A model generated the notes under the pieces. The model searched no databases. It was given only the letters and a program-made list of their open reading frames with translations, and had not been told where the DNA came from. From Warburgia ugandensis (taxonomy: Eukaryota; Streptophyta; Magnoliopsida; Canellales; Canellaceae): DNA of 64,000 bases. Position numbers and translations under genes: made by a program. Shown in pieces: positions 10,862 through 22,693 of the stretch (position 1 is its first letter; each line of letters starts with the position of its first letter). Where the stretch lies: the NCBI GenBank assembly GCA_035236585.1, contig CP141127.1:76303495-76367494 (forward strand), given 5' to 3'.

Positions 10862-12307
10862 CTAAAATTGTAAGAATAGAATATTAAACTACAACCATCT
10901 TGAACTTTATCCACTCAATCTTACTTTTACGACTTATTTTGCTAATATACCAGCTAATTGGTATTTCATGCGAACAACAACATAATGGATATGGCTGACA
11001 AAAAAAAATTCCCTGAAATGAATCGTCTTAATTACTAGTGTTTGACATATTGAGAAAACAACTGTTGCCTCATACTTTCATACTGTGATTGTTGGAATAA
11101 TATTAAACCATTGTAAAGGTTACTTTGTCCACATTCCTCTAGATGGCCATGGGACAATAATTGACCTATCAACCAAAGGAGAACATTAGAACACCATATA
11201 GGGACCCAAGAAGAGACAGAGACTTGATTAAGCACCAAAGGAGTCCCACACGCTATGGTAAGCAAGAAGGAATAAAAGAAACAAGGTGTGCAGTACATGT
11301 CAAATGTTATTTTCTGGATGCTTTAGCAGTAAGTACAATTCTAAAGGAGAAAATACGGGTCATTCAAAAGGCACTTGCCAAAGAATGTTCCTCCAAGATA
11401 AGCATAATTAGATTCCACTTCCCTAATCAGGCAATTAGTTCCTCAGGGAGCTGGTAAAAAATGGAACTCAAAAGAATGGATACTGACCACTCCTTTCCAC
11501 TATCTCTAGTTCTTAAGGAACCTAACATGCATTACAGAGCAATCAAAAGGACAATGATTGAATATATAGCACCGTAAATATGCATTAAAAAAACAGATAC
11601 GGATTTATTACTAAAAGGAAGTGCATGAAAACCTTTATTTTCTGTTCTGGAAGGAATGAGGTATGTCCGGTGGGAATAAGTAAGAAAGCAGCGGCCGTAT
11701 GGGAGAACGAAGGAAAATTGCTTCTTAAAAAAATGGTCTAACTTTCATCCACCAAGCTTAGTTACCGAGGAATTCATTAGGAAGCCATAATGCAATTTGA
11801 AGAATGGATATACCATATAAATCCCTATGAGATCAATGCTTGCTAATGGATTAATCTAAATATAGAACTTCTATTGAACGCCCACGAACCTATAAAAATG
11901 CTGTCCCCAAGGCAACGAAAGCAAGAAACAGTGGATAAGGAGGCGCTCTATGGATTTGGACAGAAGAATACCAAACAGCGAAGAACACCGTTTTATGGGT
12001 TCTTCTATTACACGTTACATTGATCAAAACCTCATTTTCACATGTCACTTCAACACCGTTTAAATGATGATATGTCCAACAAGCTGAACGCTACAGATTC
12101 ACCTGAATAAACTAAAAATGAGAAGCATAAGAAAACAGTCATACGTAGAAAAAAGAAGAAAACAAGCACGCATGATTGAAACACCTAGGGAAAAAATAGC
12201 AAGATGGGGTGTAAAAGCCCCAAAACGCCTCATGTAGAGACAAGACTCCTCAGGAAAACCAATTCTCTCAGCCCATTTCGGGATGCTCTTAGGCACTGCA
12301 TTCTCGG
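10862..12307. other. Non-coding duplicated stretch, one unplaced open frame
   Basis: No recognised gene. A 98-codon plus-strand frame at 11,161-11,457 (basic, starting MTYQPKENIRTPYRDPRRD from a TTG) has an equal-length partner at 51,407-51,703. The amino-acid changes between them are as frequent as the DNA changes, so conservation gives no support for coding. By eye copies A and B differ by about 2-5% here. Confidence 0.4.
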
Positions 12308-12514
12308 CTAGAAATGCGTTAAAGAGAATGAGACGATTTTGAAAGTAAATAAAGATTTTGCCTTAAAAAACAACCGACGTAATTGTTGCTCAACGAATGT
12401 GAGGGCCACATAGGAAGAATTGCTTTTCAGGAACCCGCTCCGTCTTCGAGTTTGGGACGAGGGAAGTATAGTACATGCCGCGGTAGGTTTCGTGTTCGAG
12501 ATTGAGTTATCCAT
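12308..12514 (-). other. Recurrent minus-strand open frame MDNSIS, copy A
   Basis: A minus-strand frame opening MDNSISNTKPTAACTILPSS with QTRRRSGF next. The same 28-codon start is in copy B (52,367-52,777) and copy C (25,518-25,877), after which the three diverge by small indels. Copy A and C differ mostly at non-synonymous positions in the shared part, which argues against selection on a protein. I do not recognise it. It could be an exon of an old gene or simply repeat sequence. Confidence 0.2.
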
Positions 12515-12869
12515 GACTGGGGACTTTAACCCCTCCGTCCTTGTTATTTGCAGCCGCTTACAAGGTACATGTCAATTGGATGTAGAAATGTCCAAGCTAA
12601 TGTTGACGGACATTTAGAAACATCCTTGTTTGTGAACAAGGATACTACTCAAACCTCGACATTTGTTGACGAGGATATTAGTTTTGAAAAGTCTATGTTT
12701 GTAAAAAAATAAAAAGAAAGAAAAAATCCTTATAATGATATTTATGTAATAAAATCCACTAAGGTAATCTTGGCTAATTATTGGATATTAGAATGTCCAC
12801 AAAGATAGGTTTCTTTGTGTTGTCGGCGTTTTGTTCTCTCTCTCAGGTTTTTTTGTGTTGTCGGCGTTT

Positions 12870-12872
<3 letters not shown>

Positions 12873-12913
<41 letters not shown>
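12873..12913 (+). repeat. (CT)n microsatellite, about 20 units
   Basis: Perfect CT run. The equivalent in copy C (26,157-26,253) is more than twice as long. Copy B has lost the locus by deletion. A short direct duplication of TGTGTTGTCGGCGTTTT precedes it at 12,815 and 12,853. Confidence 0.98.
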
Positions 12914-12915
<2 letters not shown>

Positions 12916-13076
12916 AATAGACCAAATGAATTACGGTAATTTACCAATGATGATCCTAATTTGGATGGCCTTGATTTTTGCAATACGTAGATGCAGTTAC
13001 CAACCTAATTGAGCAATGAATCAAGTGTAAGATATAGCCAAATGATGCTATCCATTCATTTATTTGATATGTTAAT

Positions 13077-14401
13077 CAAAGGTTATTTGATTCTACATTG
13101 TGTCTTGGCATCCTTAAGTTATACTCATCTGACACGAGAATTATGAGGATCCTTGGAGATGGGAAGGAAGCAGGCGTTTCTTTCCTTCCAAACTGTGGAC
13201 TATCCAAACTATTAATCAAACACATACCAAAGCCAACGGTGCATAAATCATAGGTATTACTTATCCAATTACATCCTAGCAGATGAACAATCAAGATCAT
13301 TCAAATAATGGATAAGAAATTTCATAATTATGTCAATAGACATGGATTAGAATATCCATACAATTTACTCATGCTCCAATGCAATGTCCTTTTTAATTAA
13401 TATTTAATAATCATGCCCAACTAAACAACAGTGGCCTACAATATATGATAATTTATTAATTTTTATATAGGCTAGATTTAATCATTTGTGAAAATATTAT
13501 TTTAGTATTAATTTACTCATAATTTATTTCAAAATGTGGGTATTGCAATGTTACAAAATATCTTAATAAATTATTATTATAATAATGGATATCCACATAA
13601 AAATAAAAGTGGATGTCTATGGACATAGCCCAAATCTACAAGAAGACAAAAGTGTATGTCCATGGATAATTAACAAATGAGATAGATGTCCAAATAATTA
13701 CAAAATAAGAGCTACCTAAAATGGGAAACTCCCAAAGTTCTTATCCATAGAGATCCCAATCATGCTATTTTTTTATATGTAAAAAATGGGTAGTAAAAGG
13801 TCTATTTAACAATTGAATACATCACAGGATAGGACAATCTACAGGATGAAATTTTTGGGTCATACCTATTTGAGGATAGCCTAGCTATAAATTGTTTTAG
13901 ATCTCTCTCTTCTTGCCTAAGTTTATGTGAAATATATTGTGATGCTTAACTTTCTAGTCTAAGATGGGTGCATGGGGGTTTGATCATGACCGTTGAACTT
14001 GTAAAATATTGATAACAACCCACATAATCATAGTATCATTTGGAATAGTATCATATCCTCAAGACAAAGTATAACCAAAATCTAGAACCTCTTTTTAATG
14101 AAAACCTACATATAGTTTCATGGATCAAATCCAATCGAGGTAAAATAGCAAGGATAGATGGACTAGCCAACTAATGCACCTACTTTCACTCTCTAAAAGT
14201 AATACCTACCTTAAGCTCACTATTACCTTAGAAGAATTTACACCACAGTGCAATATTATGCTAGCCACAAAAAAAGGAAAAAAAAACCTTGTACCAAGCT
14301 CTTCCTTTTTACAAATACTTAGAAATCTTTTCAAGAATAAGAGAGCTACATCACTTCCTCAAAATGCAAAAGAAGAATGATTTTGAAGATAAAAAAAACT
14401 C

Positions 14402-14404
<3 letters not shown>
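13077..14404. other. Non-coding block nearly identical to copy B
   Basis: No gene seen. This block matches 53,105-54,437 with only about 1% difference by eye, much less than the roughly 7% around 3,900-4,300, and matches copy C (26,430-27,703) at visibly lower identity. The contrast is treated under findings. Confidence 0.7.

Positions 14405-14432
<28 letters not shown>
14405..14432 (+). repeat. (TG)n microsatellite, 14 units
   Basis: Perfect TG run. The same site in copy C is (CT) of about 97 bases (27,704-27,800) and in copy B is (CT)(CA) of about 139 bases (54,437-54,575). Confidence 0.98.
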
Positions 14433-15328
14433 AAGTTCACAACAAGACTAAATTGATATAGAGAAAAAGTGAAAGACTTTTGAAAGCAAAAGATTGGAAG
14501 TCTTGACCATTACTACTTGAAGATGATTACTTGAACATATTTTTTTATTCTTACTTAGGAGTTGTTTGAATTTTCAAAGGAGTCTTAAAATTATAGCATT
14601 ATAGCCAATACAACCATTAGAAATCAAATTCTAACTTTTGAGCTGACATCTTGTTAGAAAAGGACACTTTTATTAAAGGAATCAACTAGATTTTCCTAGT
14701 GGTTGACTCAAAGTGGAGTATAGCTCTTTGTATCTTGAAATTGAATTCTTGGCAATTGGCTAATTGTGAAAAGTAGTTGATTATATTTCTACCTAGAAGA
14801 TAAAACCCATCTCATTGTGTTGGAACTTGAATAAAGTCTCTAAAACAATCAAATAGAATTCTTCGAGCCATGCCATGTGCAATTCATATGAATGGGGAAG
14901 ATTCGTGGTGATGAAGGAGATTGCAGTTTCCTACATTATATGGATTCCTCGAGTAGACTTTCTTATCCAAGTTATGTCACAAAGTAGTCAGCTATTTTTC
15001 CTAGAATAGTTAACTTGACTCCAAACTAGTTTACTTGAATTCGAAATATAGGCGATTTACTAAAGAAAAATAAAATGGTTGTTTGGTAATTATAGAACCT
15101 CAAATTAGTTAATTCAATTTCTAAGGTAGTCAGCTAAATTTAAAGCAGTTGACTAGTTTTTTAAGGAAGATGACTAGATATTGGAAAATCTTTGAGAATG
15201 TTCAATAAATCTTAAGAATGTTCTTTGGGAACTTTGAATCTTGAGGCAATTGATTGGACTAATCTTGGTAGTCACCTGTATCTTAAAATCACTATACCTA
15301 TGGGCATTCACCTTGATTGACATTCTAA
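14433..15328. other. Non-coding duplicated stretch
   Basis: No gene seen. It contains many short recurrences of AGTTGACT and AGTCAACT words. Homologous to 54,576-55,363 in copy B and 27,801-28,700 in copy C. Confidence 0.55.
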
Positions 15329-15349
15329 TCTAGACTATGATAAGTGAGT

Positions 15350-15425
15350 CTTTTTGCACCACAGCCTTGTAGTGTAATGGTGAAGGAGAAGTCTCTTGTT
15401 TGGGTAATGAGGGTTTGAAGGTGTT
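15350..15425 (+). repeat. Possible tRNA-derived promoter relic next to microsatellite
   Basis: TAGTGTAATGGTGAAG (A-box-like) and GAGGGTTTGAAGG (B-box-like, normally GGTTCGA) lie about 35 bases apart, followed directly by the GA repeat. Copy B keeps a shortened version at 59,189-59,238. This could be a SINE head with a simple-repeat tail. Support is weak because neither box is canonical. Confidence 0.3.
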
Positions 15426-15426
15426 C

Positions 15427-15428
<2 letters not shown>

Positions 15429-15483
<55 letters not shown>
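15429..15483 (+). repeat. (GA)n microsatellite, about 27 units
   Basis: Perfect GA run. At the equivalent position copy B carries (CA)20 at 59,241-59,280, so the motif itself differs between the copies. Confidence 0.98.
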
Positions 15484-15485
<2 letters not shown>

Positions 15486-16269
15486 ACTATCATACAATCC
15501 CCCACTTTTACATAGTGGGTCCCACCTTAGGTTGATCTGACACATCCATCTGATTTCCCTAACTTTGGATGACTGGTATTCTTGAGCTGAGATGGATTGG
15601 ATGATTTTGGAATATGAAAGAAAGTACTTTGACTCACTGAGTATAGATGGCTACAAACATTCGCATCAACTGCAACGATCTAGAACCCATGATGTTAAGT
15701 GGTTAACTTATCATAGTTATAACCATGAAATTGGAAGTAGTTGAGGTTATGAGCACTATGAAAAGAACAGCCAAGAAACAACATCTAGAAGCCGCTTCTT
15801 TTAGATGTTAGGATAATCTAATTATGGTATTGGTTGGGAAACAAGATATAAGGAGTTAGGCAAATCAGATGGATGGATTTGGTCAACCAATGTGGGGCTC
15901 ACCACATAAAAGAGGGGGATATATGGCAAGCAAGTGGCCTTCCTGTTCTGTCATGCTACATAGCATGGTTACTCTATCATTAAAGCAAGGGGCTTACCCA
16001 TGAAACTCTTTATGGCTTGCTCTATTTTATAATGTAGGCTGCAGCCCCTTCTCTCACGAAACCATAACAACTCAGCCACGTCTTATCTTTTAAATGTATA
16101 TTTTGTGTAACAAGTTGCTAATACAGGGTACTCCTATATTAACACCTAGTTCTCTAACAAAAAGGATAATAATATGCCTTTTGTTTTAATATTTATACCT
16201 TTATCTTTCGTAAAGAATATGTTCGGCTACCTTTTAATCATCCAACCCATTCAACTTCAATATAAGCTA
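15484..16269. other. Non-coding duplicated stretch
   Basis: No gene seen. Matches 59,281-59,990 in copy B. Copy B lacks about 96 bases found here around 15,545-15,645. Confidence 0.55.
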
Positions 16270-16770
16270 TTACTGAAGTTTTGGCTCACATTTTAGAAAA
16301 TCTAATTGTGCACATTGAAGGTCATTATGGGCCCACATTTTAAAAGATTTAAACCATTCACATTATATGCTATGGGAGATTTGGATCAACATTTTAGAAT
16401 ATTTAAAACATGAAATCACATATAAGGGCTGGGCTTACACTTAATAAGATCTAAATGTTCACATTGTAGATCATCTGTGTGTTGGTCCCACATTTTAGAA
16501 GATCTAAACTACTCACATCATAGGCCATGTGAGAATTTAGCCCATATTTTAGAAGATATAAATCATTTACACTTGGGCCATTTGAGAGCTCTATTTTAGA
16601 TGATCTAAACAACTCAAATAATAGGCCATACAAGAGTTATGCCTACATTTTAGAAAATCTAAATAATTCAAACAAAAGGTAATGTAAGACTTGGGCCTAT
16701 GTTTTAGAACATCTAAACCATTTAGATAATAGCTTGTGCAAGACTTGGGCCCACATTTTAGACCATTCAA
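16270..16770 (+). repeat. Degenerate ~60-bp tandem repeat block, copy A
   Basis: Eight or so units of a module centred on CCCACATTTTAGAAGATCTA followed by AACCATTCACATNATAGGCC, each about 55-65 bases and heavily mutated. The block ends abruptly at 16,770 where copy A has a deletion relative to copy B. The longer version in copy B is at 59,990-60,720. Confidence 0.75.
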
Positions 16771-16772
16771 AT

Positions 16773-18392
16773 TCCAAAGTCATCAAATCCACACTGTGTT
16801 TGGACTAGCAGTTATTTGGAGGCAAAGCAATTGTGTTTTAGATTGGCATTTTATGCAACCTCCATGTATAAGTGCAACATACAAACATTTATCATTTTCT
16901 TTAATGATGGATTGCCAGGTACATTCTCAGGAGGAGAGGAAGAAGTATATACTTCATTTTTATGCACGGTAAAACATTATTATTAGTTTTTTTTTTGTTT
17001 TTTTTTATAGATCTAAGTTATCCACCATGTTCAAAATACCCAAAATAGGCATTCCTCAAGAAATCATTGCATTCACATAATTCTAATCACTTGTTTTGAG
17101 TCTTTAAAAAAAAAAGTGTTGTTGTGATTTTTTGTGTTAAGAAACATACGTTAAAGCATTGAGTGGGCATGATGAATGTGTTAGATTGAAAAAAAAGAGG
17201 TTTACTCCTTCCTTTCTTCTAGAGCGTGCACTATTACCAAGATGCCTTAATAATGTTTGATGTTATTTAACTTGTCCATTATGAAAACAAAGGGAGTAAT
17301 GATTTGGGAAGTCATGTTGCAAAAGCTCTGTCCAAATCTTTTTCATAACAAATATAGTCTACTACGTCCGACATCTTTCCTGCACTCTACAAATAGTCCT
17401 ACGGAATAAATTAAGGAATCTCAAACAAATAAATTTACCATTGAGTAACATTTAACTTAAAATGTAGTTCTACAAGTTAAAGATGATGACAGACGGCAAG
17501 TCGCAACAAAGAATATGGCAATGAAGTTTCGTGTTTGATCAAGCAAACGAACCAATACGATCATCTGATAACTGAAACATGAGAAACGGCAATCTAGTTT
17601 GATCAAGAAGGGAATTGAAAAGAAACTTGAGCGTGAACTGGGGCTTTTATAGTTCCTTTCTTTTCAAAATGTACTACACATGCCGAGTATTTTACGTCTT
17701 GCGATAGAATTACAGAAGTCGACTTTAATTAGTGCTCCTGGCCCAGCTGCTACACTATCATCATTTTTGCTTTTAAGCATGGCAGCATTGTACAATGCAT
17801 CGGCTGAAAAGATGAAAAGGTGTGAAGGGAAAGGATGTGAAGTAGGATCTTCAGTGACCCCTTCATGCTTTTACTGACCGCATGCACGCGATAAATAGTT
17901 GTCTTAAAAAGGTTTAACAATAGGAGAAATGCTATCCCGACGCAGTTTCACGACTGACTGCCACACCTATCTACTCAGCACTATCTTTTGTATGATCCCA
18001 CTTATTCAACCCATTTAGCCTTCTTTAATTTATGACCGTTGGATCATTTTAGCTGCACATTATGAGTTTTCATATCACAATTATTTAAATTTTTAACGAA
18101 GAAAATTAGTAGCTAAAAGTATTCAATGAGTATGATTTTTTACGGATAGCCTAAAAGGAAAACCTTGAGTGAGGGAAGGGATAAGGCCATGGTATAAAAG
18201 AGGGGCACGTGACCAAAAAAGAAAAAAACCAAGAAAAAGGCGGTCACATTATGTGGCGACAGAAGCAAGACTCGGCCACTTTTCGACACAGTTCTAGATT
18301 TTTTTATTTTATTTTTAAAGCTATATATATATATATATATTCTTCAATTTGAATAAAAAGTTAAAAAGAACTTAATTGCATGACATTTTCTG
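16773..18392. other. Non-coding end of copy A
   Basis: No gene recognised. It contains GC-richer words around 17,680-17,960 and an (AT) run at 18,322-18,340. The last base shared with copy B before B's 4.4-kb deletion is at about 18,392. Confidence 0.55.
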
Positions 18393-19199
18393 CTTTAAAC
18401 CGCATTCTTGTTGGCAAGCAGCATCGACTTCTTTTCAAAAAATCATCAGTTGTGCATGCATTTTGTATTTTGATGGACGGTCTGGTTCCTTAAAAGCTTA
18501 TAAAAATTGAGGCCGCCTAAGTTCTGTCGCGACAGACCTTCCGGACAGTCAGTTGCCTCGTATGCCCTTAGATCAAGACAGGAGTTCAGTTTCACGGCAA
18601 TAACAGGTACACTGGGTAATCCGGTCAAAAGCAAATCTGACGGCACACTTCTAAGGGCAAAATGGTAAAAGTAAATTTTCTCCTCTTTTACTATACATGT
18701 CCCAGTTGACTACAAAATACAGAAAGGGAAAATAATAAACACGCAAAAAATCATGAGAATGTTGGGGTAGAAGTGGAAAAGAGAGCCGATTCTAAACCAA
18801 TTTCGAGCTCCCCTCTGGAATGGACCCATGTACCTGGAATGATCCTAACCATTCAGGTCGTTCAATTCTTCGATGAAAATCGTTGGCTTCAACTCCCTTT
18901 CTCATATTCACGGATTCAGAATGAGAACTATCGGATTCTTTTTCTAAAACTAACTGAAAACAATGAGTTTACCAAAAACGTTTTGGTATTAGAGTTCATC
19001 CCACGTAAGCTGATTGTGTGGGTTATATGTTAGAAAATTTAATCCCACGTTAGGGATGTTTGGGTCAGCTCATACTTACGCGACTTATTGTCTTACTGAA
19101 TAGCAGGCAACTTAAGTTTAATCTCCGCCATCTGGATAATCCAACGGCATATATGTGGCGACAGGCTCCTAAAGGTCCGTGGACCTTATGCGGCCTCTT
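18393..19199. other. Unassigned stretch before the Gypsy 5' LTR
   Basis: No recognised gene. It has mixed composition with CG-containing words, including TCGCGACAG at about 18,527. It may include the 5' part of the Gypsy LTR, whose true start I could not find. Copy B has lost it. Confidence 0.35.
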
Positions 19200-20938
19200 T
19201 TATGAGTCTCCATCTGTGGACTACTTATAGGAAAATTAATTATCAATGTGTATGCATTTCAAGTTTGGATATGTTGTTGGTTCCCGTGATGCTTAGCTTA
19301 TAAAAGCATGTGTGTAGCATTCTTATAATTTAAATTTTGTGATAACTCTTATGTTAATTGTGAATGAGATTGTTAGGAGACAGAGTCTCCATTTTTTATT
19401 TAAATATGAAACTATGATTATCAGGTGAATGTCATCACAAGCATTAAATGTGCAATGTCCTATAAATAAGAAAAACTTTGTTAGAATTTTCATAAAAATA
19501 AAGAAATTTTATGATTATACTTGAAATGGTAAAATGCATATCATGAATTGACTTTCTAACTAAATTTTGTGCATTATTTACATGTGAAATCTTATTAATA
19601 TTAAATGAAAAATCATTGCTTTAAACCATGATCAAGATCCATTTATGTGATGAGTTGGCATCTAATAGTTCGTAGAGGGTACATTTGTACATAGATTTTT
19701 ATGCATTGATTTGCGAAGGATTTGTTTTAAATATGAGCTTTTGCTTGGTGGACACTATAATAGGAGGGTTATAGGGATGGCCACTAACCTTTCGAAAGTT
19801 AGTATAAGCTCAAGTGGATAAATTTTGAGTGTGGCATCATTGGAAGGCCACACTATGTAATCCATTCTCCTCCCATGCCAGATGGTGATAAGTCTCATGC
19901 AGTTGGTGTCACTGTTGAGTATGCAGTGTCCCACTATTAGGCAGTTGATGCAACATAGTGATCAATGTATTTATTTTACTATAGTGTACCATGATTGGGT
20001 AATTGTTGTAGTATTGCACCGTCCCATTATAAGAAGTTGCCTCAAGTTGATTTTTTTGGCACCACATTCGTGATAGGGTCATAGATATCCCAGCCACTAG
20101 GCATGATGATGCCTTAAATGCTTTAAGAGTTGATATATTTTATATTTATATATTAAGAACTAATATATTTGATATAAATTGATAAGGATTTTTTTTTTAA
20201 TATGTGATTTAAATTGAGATTTTAGTGCTTCACTAATTTATCATTAATTTTATGCACATGTTTAATGAGGATTCTTTTGATGTCAAAATATCTCATTATT
20301 CTTACACTTATGTTGTACTCGCCTGAACTAAAATCTTCGATGGAATGCTTGAAAGGTATGCAAATGATGCATTATAAATTTATGTTGATAACCCTTAAAA
20401 ATAATATCTAAGGATATTTCATTGTGTGCATGAGGGCACACATGAAATTTACGTTAATTTATATTTGTGATCTTAGTTTTACTTACTAAGTATATTTCCC
20501 TATACTCACACCACCAATTCTGTAGATAAACGTGAGGAAGAGAAATGCAAGAGTTTTGAGACCAAGTGCCACGAATAGTCAGAGAGAGTATCGATGATGT
20601 ATGTGTGATATATATATATTATAAATATTGTAAGATGATAGAGTAGTTATATAACTATGATAATCGATTTAGACATGTATAAATATGTTTAATGTATATT
20701 AAATTATGGGCTGTAACTAGATAGAATTCTAGAAAGTGATAAGTTTTGAATGTAAAAATGTGTGATTTAACAACTCATGATTGTGTTTTGATGGGTGAGA
20801 TGACACTTATGGTTTTCTAAAAAGTCTTTTCAAAGAAAAATATTTTTGATCTTTGTTTTCTAAAAGAAATTTTAAAATAAGGATGCCACCTTTAGAAAAT
20901 AAATCTTAAAAAGTATTATGAAAACTTGGGTCATCACA
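19200..20938 (+). repeat. Gypsy 5' LTR, start not resolved
   Basis: The right end is secure: ACTTGGGTCATCACA, then GA, then the primer-binding site. Inside, CTTACTAAGTATATTTCCC followed by CTATACTCACACC (about 20,481-20,511) is a pattern common in chromovirus LTRs, and TATAAATA at 19,461-19,468 could be the LTR TATA box. The sequence TGTAACAACCTACATTTTG that opens the 3' LTR is not found upstream, so the 5' end is either truncated or replaced. Confidence 0.5.
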
Positions 20939-20940
20939 GA

Positions 20941-20953
20941 TGGTATCAAAGCC
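20941..20953 (+). other. Gypsy primer-binding site
   Basis: TGGTATCAAAGCC, two bases after the LTR end. Initiator-Met tRNA type. Confidence 0.88.
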
Positions 20954-21099
20954 AACTTGTTCCTTTTACATCTAATCCTACATATAAAATTTTTTAAACT
21001 ATTAGCAAATAAGAAGTGGTTGTTAAATATGAGTTAAAGGAGTGACTCATCTAGAAAATATTGTGACATGTAAAGTAGATGCATTCTAGAAAAGAAACT

Positions 21100-22170
21100 A
21101 TGAGGTCTGTTAGTTCTTCCACTAATACCCCAAAAGAGAAGGCTCATATGGGAGAGTTCATGGCATAGATGATACAGAACTTTAAATAGTATATGCAGTA
21201 GCAAAAGCCCAAGTTTAGACACCATCTATATTGAACATTCTTGCATCAAGCGCTAGTGAGGGTGGTTCGGGAGGTAGTGTTAGTAAGACAAATAAATTGC
21301 TAGAACTATTTCAAAGGATGGTTCCAGCATTTATTGAGAAAGGATAACTAAAAGCAGTAGAGGAATGGATATACCAGGTTGAGAAAGCCTTTGAAGCTCT
21401 GAAAATGCCAAAAGAGAAAAAGGTGAAAATTGCCACTTTTATCTTCATTGGAGAAGCTGCATTCTGGTAGAGGACAGCACAGAGGACTTATTTTCCATGA
21501 CCAAATAGCATTTTACTGGATGATTTTCAAAAGGTATTCTATGATAAATACTTTTCTCCCCATGTGCAGGCAAGAATGGAGAGAAAATTTTTGAATTTAC
21601 AATAGGAAAATTTTACAATCTTATAGTATGAGAATAAGTTTGTACAGTTGAGGAGGTTTACACTAGATATTTGTACTTCATATAAGAAAGTCGTAGAAAT
21701 ATCTGTTCGAGGTTTACACCCAAGGTTGAGGAGTAAAATTATGGGGACACAGCCTACTACCATAGCAAAAGCAGTGAAAATGGCCTCTATTTTTGAAGGG
21801 GAATTCTTCCTTAATCAAGCAGAATGACGAGATAAGGAGAAATACAATACTTTTATAGGATGCTTAAGTAGAGGTAAGAGCCCTTCTCATTCTTCTTGGG
21901 GATCATACATACATTAGGGACCATAAGCTACCAAATAGAGCAGAGGGCCGAATAGGAGACTGTGCCCGAAGTGTAAAGGTTATCATTATAGTTCACTTTA
22001 CTTTAGACCAAGATAGCATAGACCATTGATACGATGTTATAGATGTGGTGAACAGGGATACTTTATGAATAATTGCCCCAAGAGATGGATAGATAGTGGA
22101 CCTAGGACGAAGAATGTACTCGAAGTTAGGGACGTATATTTTCTACCACAACTAAATAAGCAAGATACTC
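21100..22170 (+). pseudogene. Gypsy gag, broken
   Basis: The best-preserved part reads AVEEWIYQVEKAFEALKMPK then KVKIATFIFIGEAAFW (about 21,355-21,470), the typical retrotransposon gag core. It is followed by LLDDFQKVFYDKYFSPHVQA and the zinc knuckle CYRCGEQGYFMNNCP near 22,034-22,078. In the knuckle the histidine is replaced by tyrosine, so metal binding would be lost. Stops are scattered through all parts, for example FW-stop and FP-stop near 21,470-21,500. Confidence 0.82.
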
Positions 22171-22199
22171 AATTGCAGTAATTGAAGGTACCATTTTAA

Positions 22200-22693
22200 T
22201 TTTTGCAAGACATGCTAAAGTTTTATTTGGTCCAGGTTCCACACATTCATTTAGCTCTAGTATTTTTGCATCTCATGTGTATTTAATTGTACATAATTTG
22301 GGATCTGGCTTGGATGTAACTACCCTAGCAGATGAATCAGTTAGTAGTCACGAGTTTATCCAGGATGTACCTATTGAAATATTGAGGAAACAATTGAAGG
22401 CCAACCTCATTCTATTCATTATGATGGATTTTGATGTCATATTAGGAATGGATTGGCTAGCAACAAATTTGGTGATAGTAGACTATCGCAGAAAGAAGGT
22501 CATGTTCTGTATACTAGGACATACTATAGTTTCGTTCCAAGGGAGATTAGACACAGATGGTACTAGTATTATTTCAGCCATGAGGGTAGCTAAGCACATA
22601 TCAAAAGGATGCCAGGCCTTTTTGGCAAGTGTAGTAGCACTAGAGGTAGAATTACCTAAACTTGAGGAGTTGGAAGTTGTTAGAGAGTTTTAG
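22200..22693 (+). pseudogene. Gypsy aspartic protease, active site lost
   Basis: VLFGPGSTHSF is found where the family has VLFDSGATHSF, so the catalytic Asp-Ser-Gly triad reads Gly-Pro-Gly. A frameshift separates this from the downstream open run 22,277-22,693 with FDVILGMDWLATNLVIVDYR, the conserved flap/C-terminal protease segment of chromoviruses. Confidence 0.82.

Larger units (their letters stand above)
1..18392 (+). repeat. Segmental duplication copy A
   Basis: Copy A of a large direct duplication. Base 1 corresponds to 41,940 and base 18,392 to 62,965 in copy B. It differs from B by the Copia insertion (4,304-9,014), by lacking the solo LTRs of B, by a deletion of about 1.25 kb at 15,330 (B bases 57,911-59,160), by a deletion of about 0.84 kb at 16,770 (B 60,495-61,337), and by microsatellite changes. 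Homology continues across the gap in B into the Gypsy element (22,837-23,750 matches 62,966-63,880), so the true unit is larger than this interval. The left end lies outside the window. Confidence 0.9.

Noticed and set aside
11161..11457. 98-codon basic frame conserved in length with 51,407-51,703
   Set aside because: Amino-acid changes are as frequent as base changes between the copies and there is no recognisable domain. Equal length follows from recent duplication alone.
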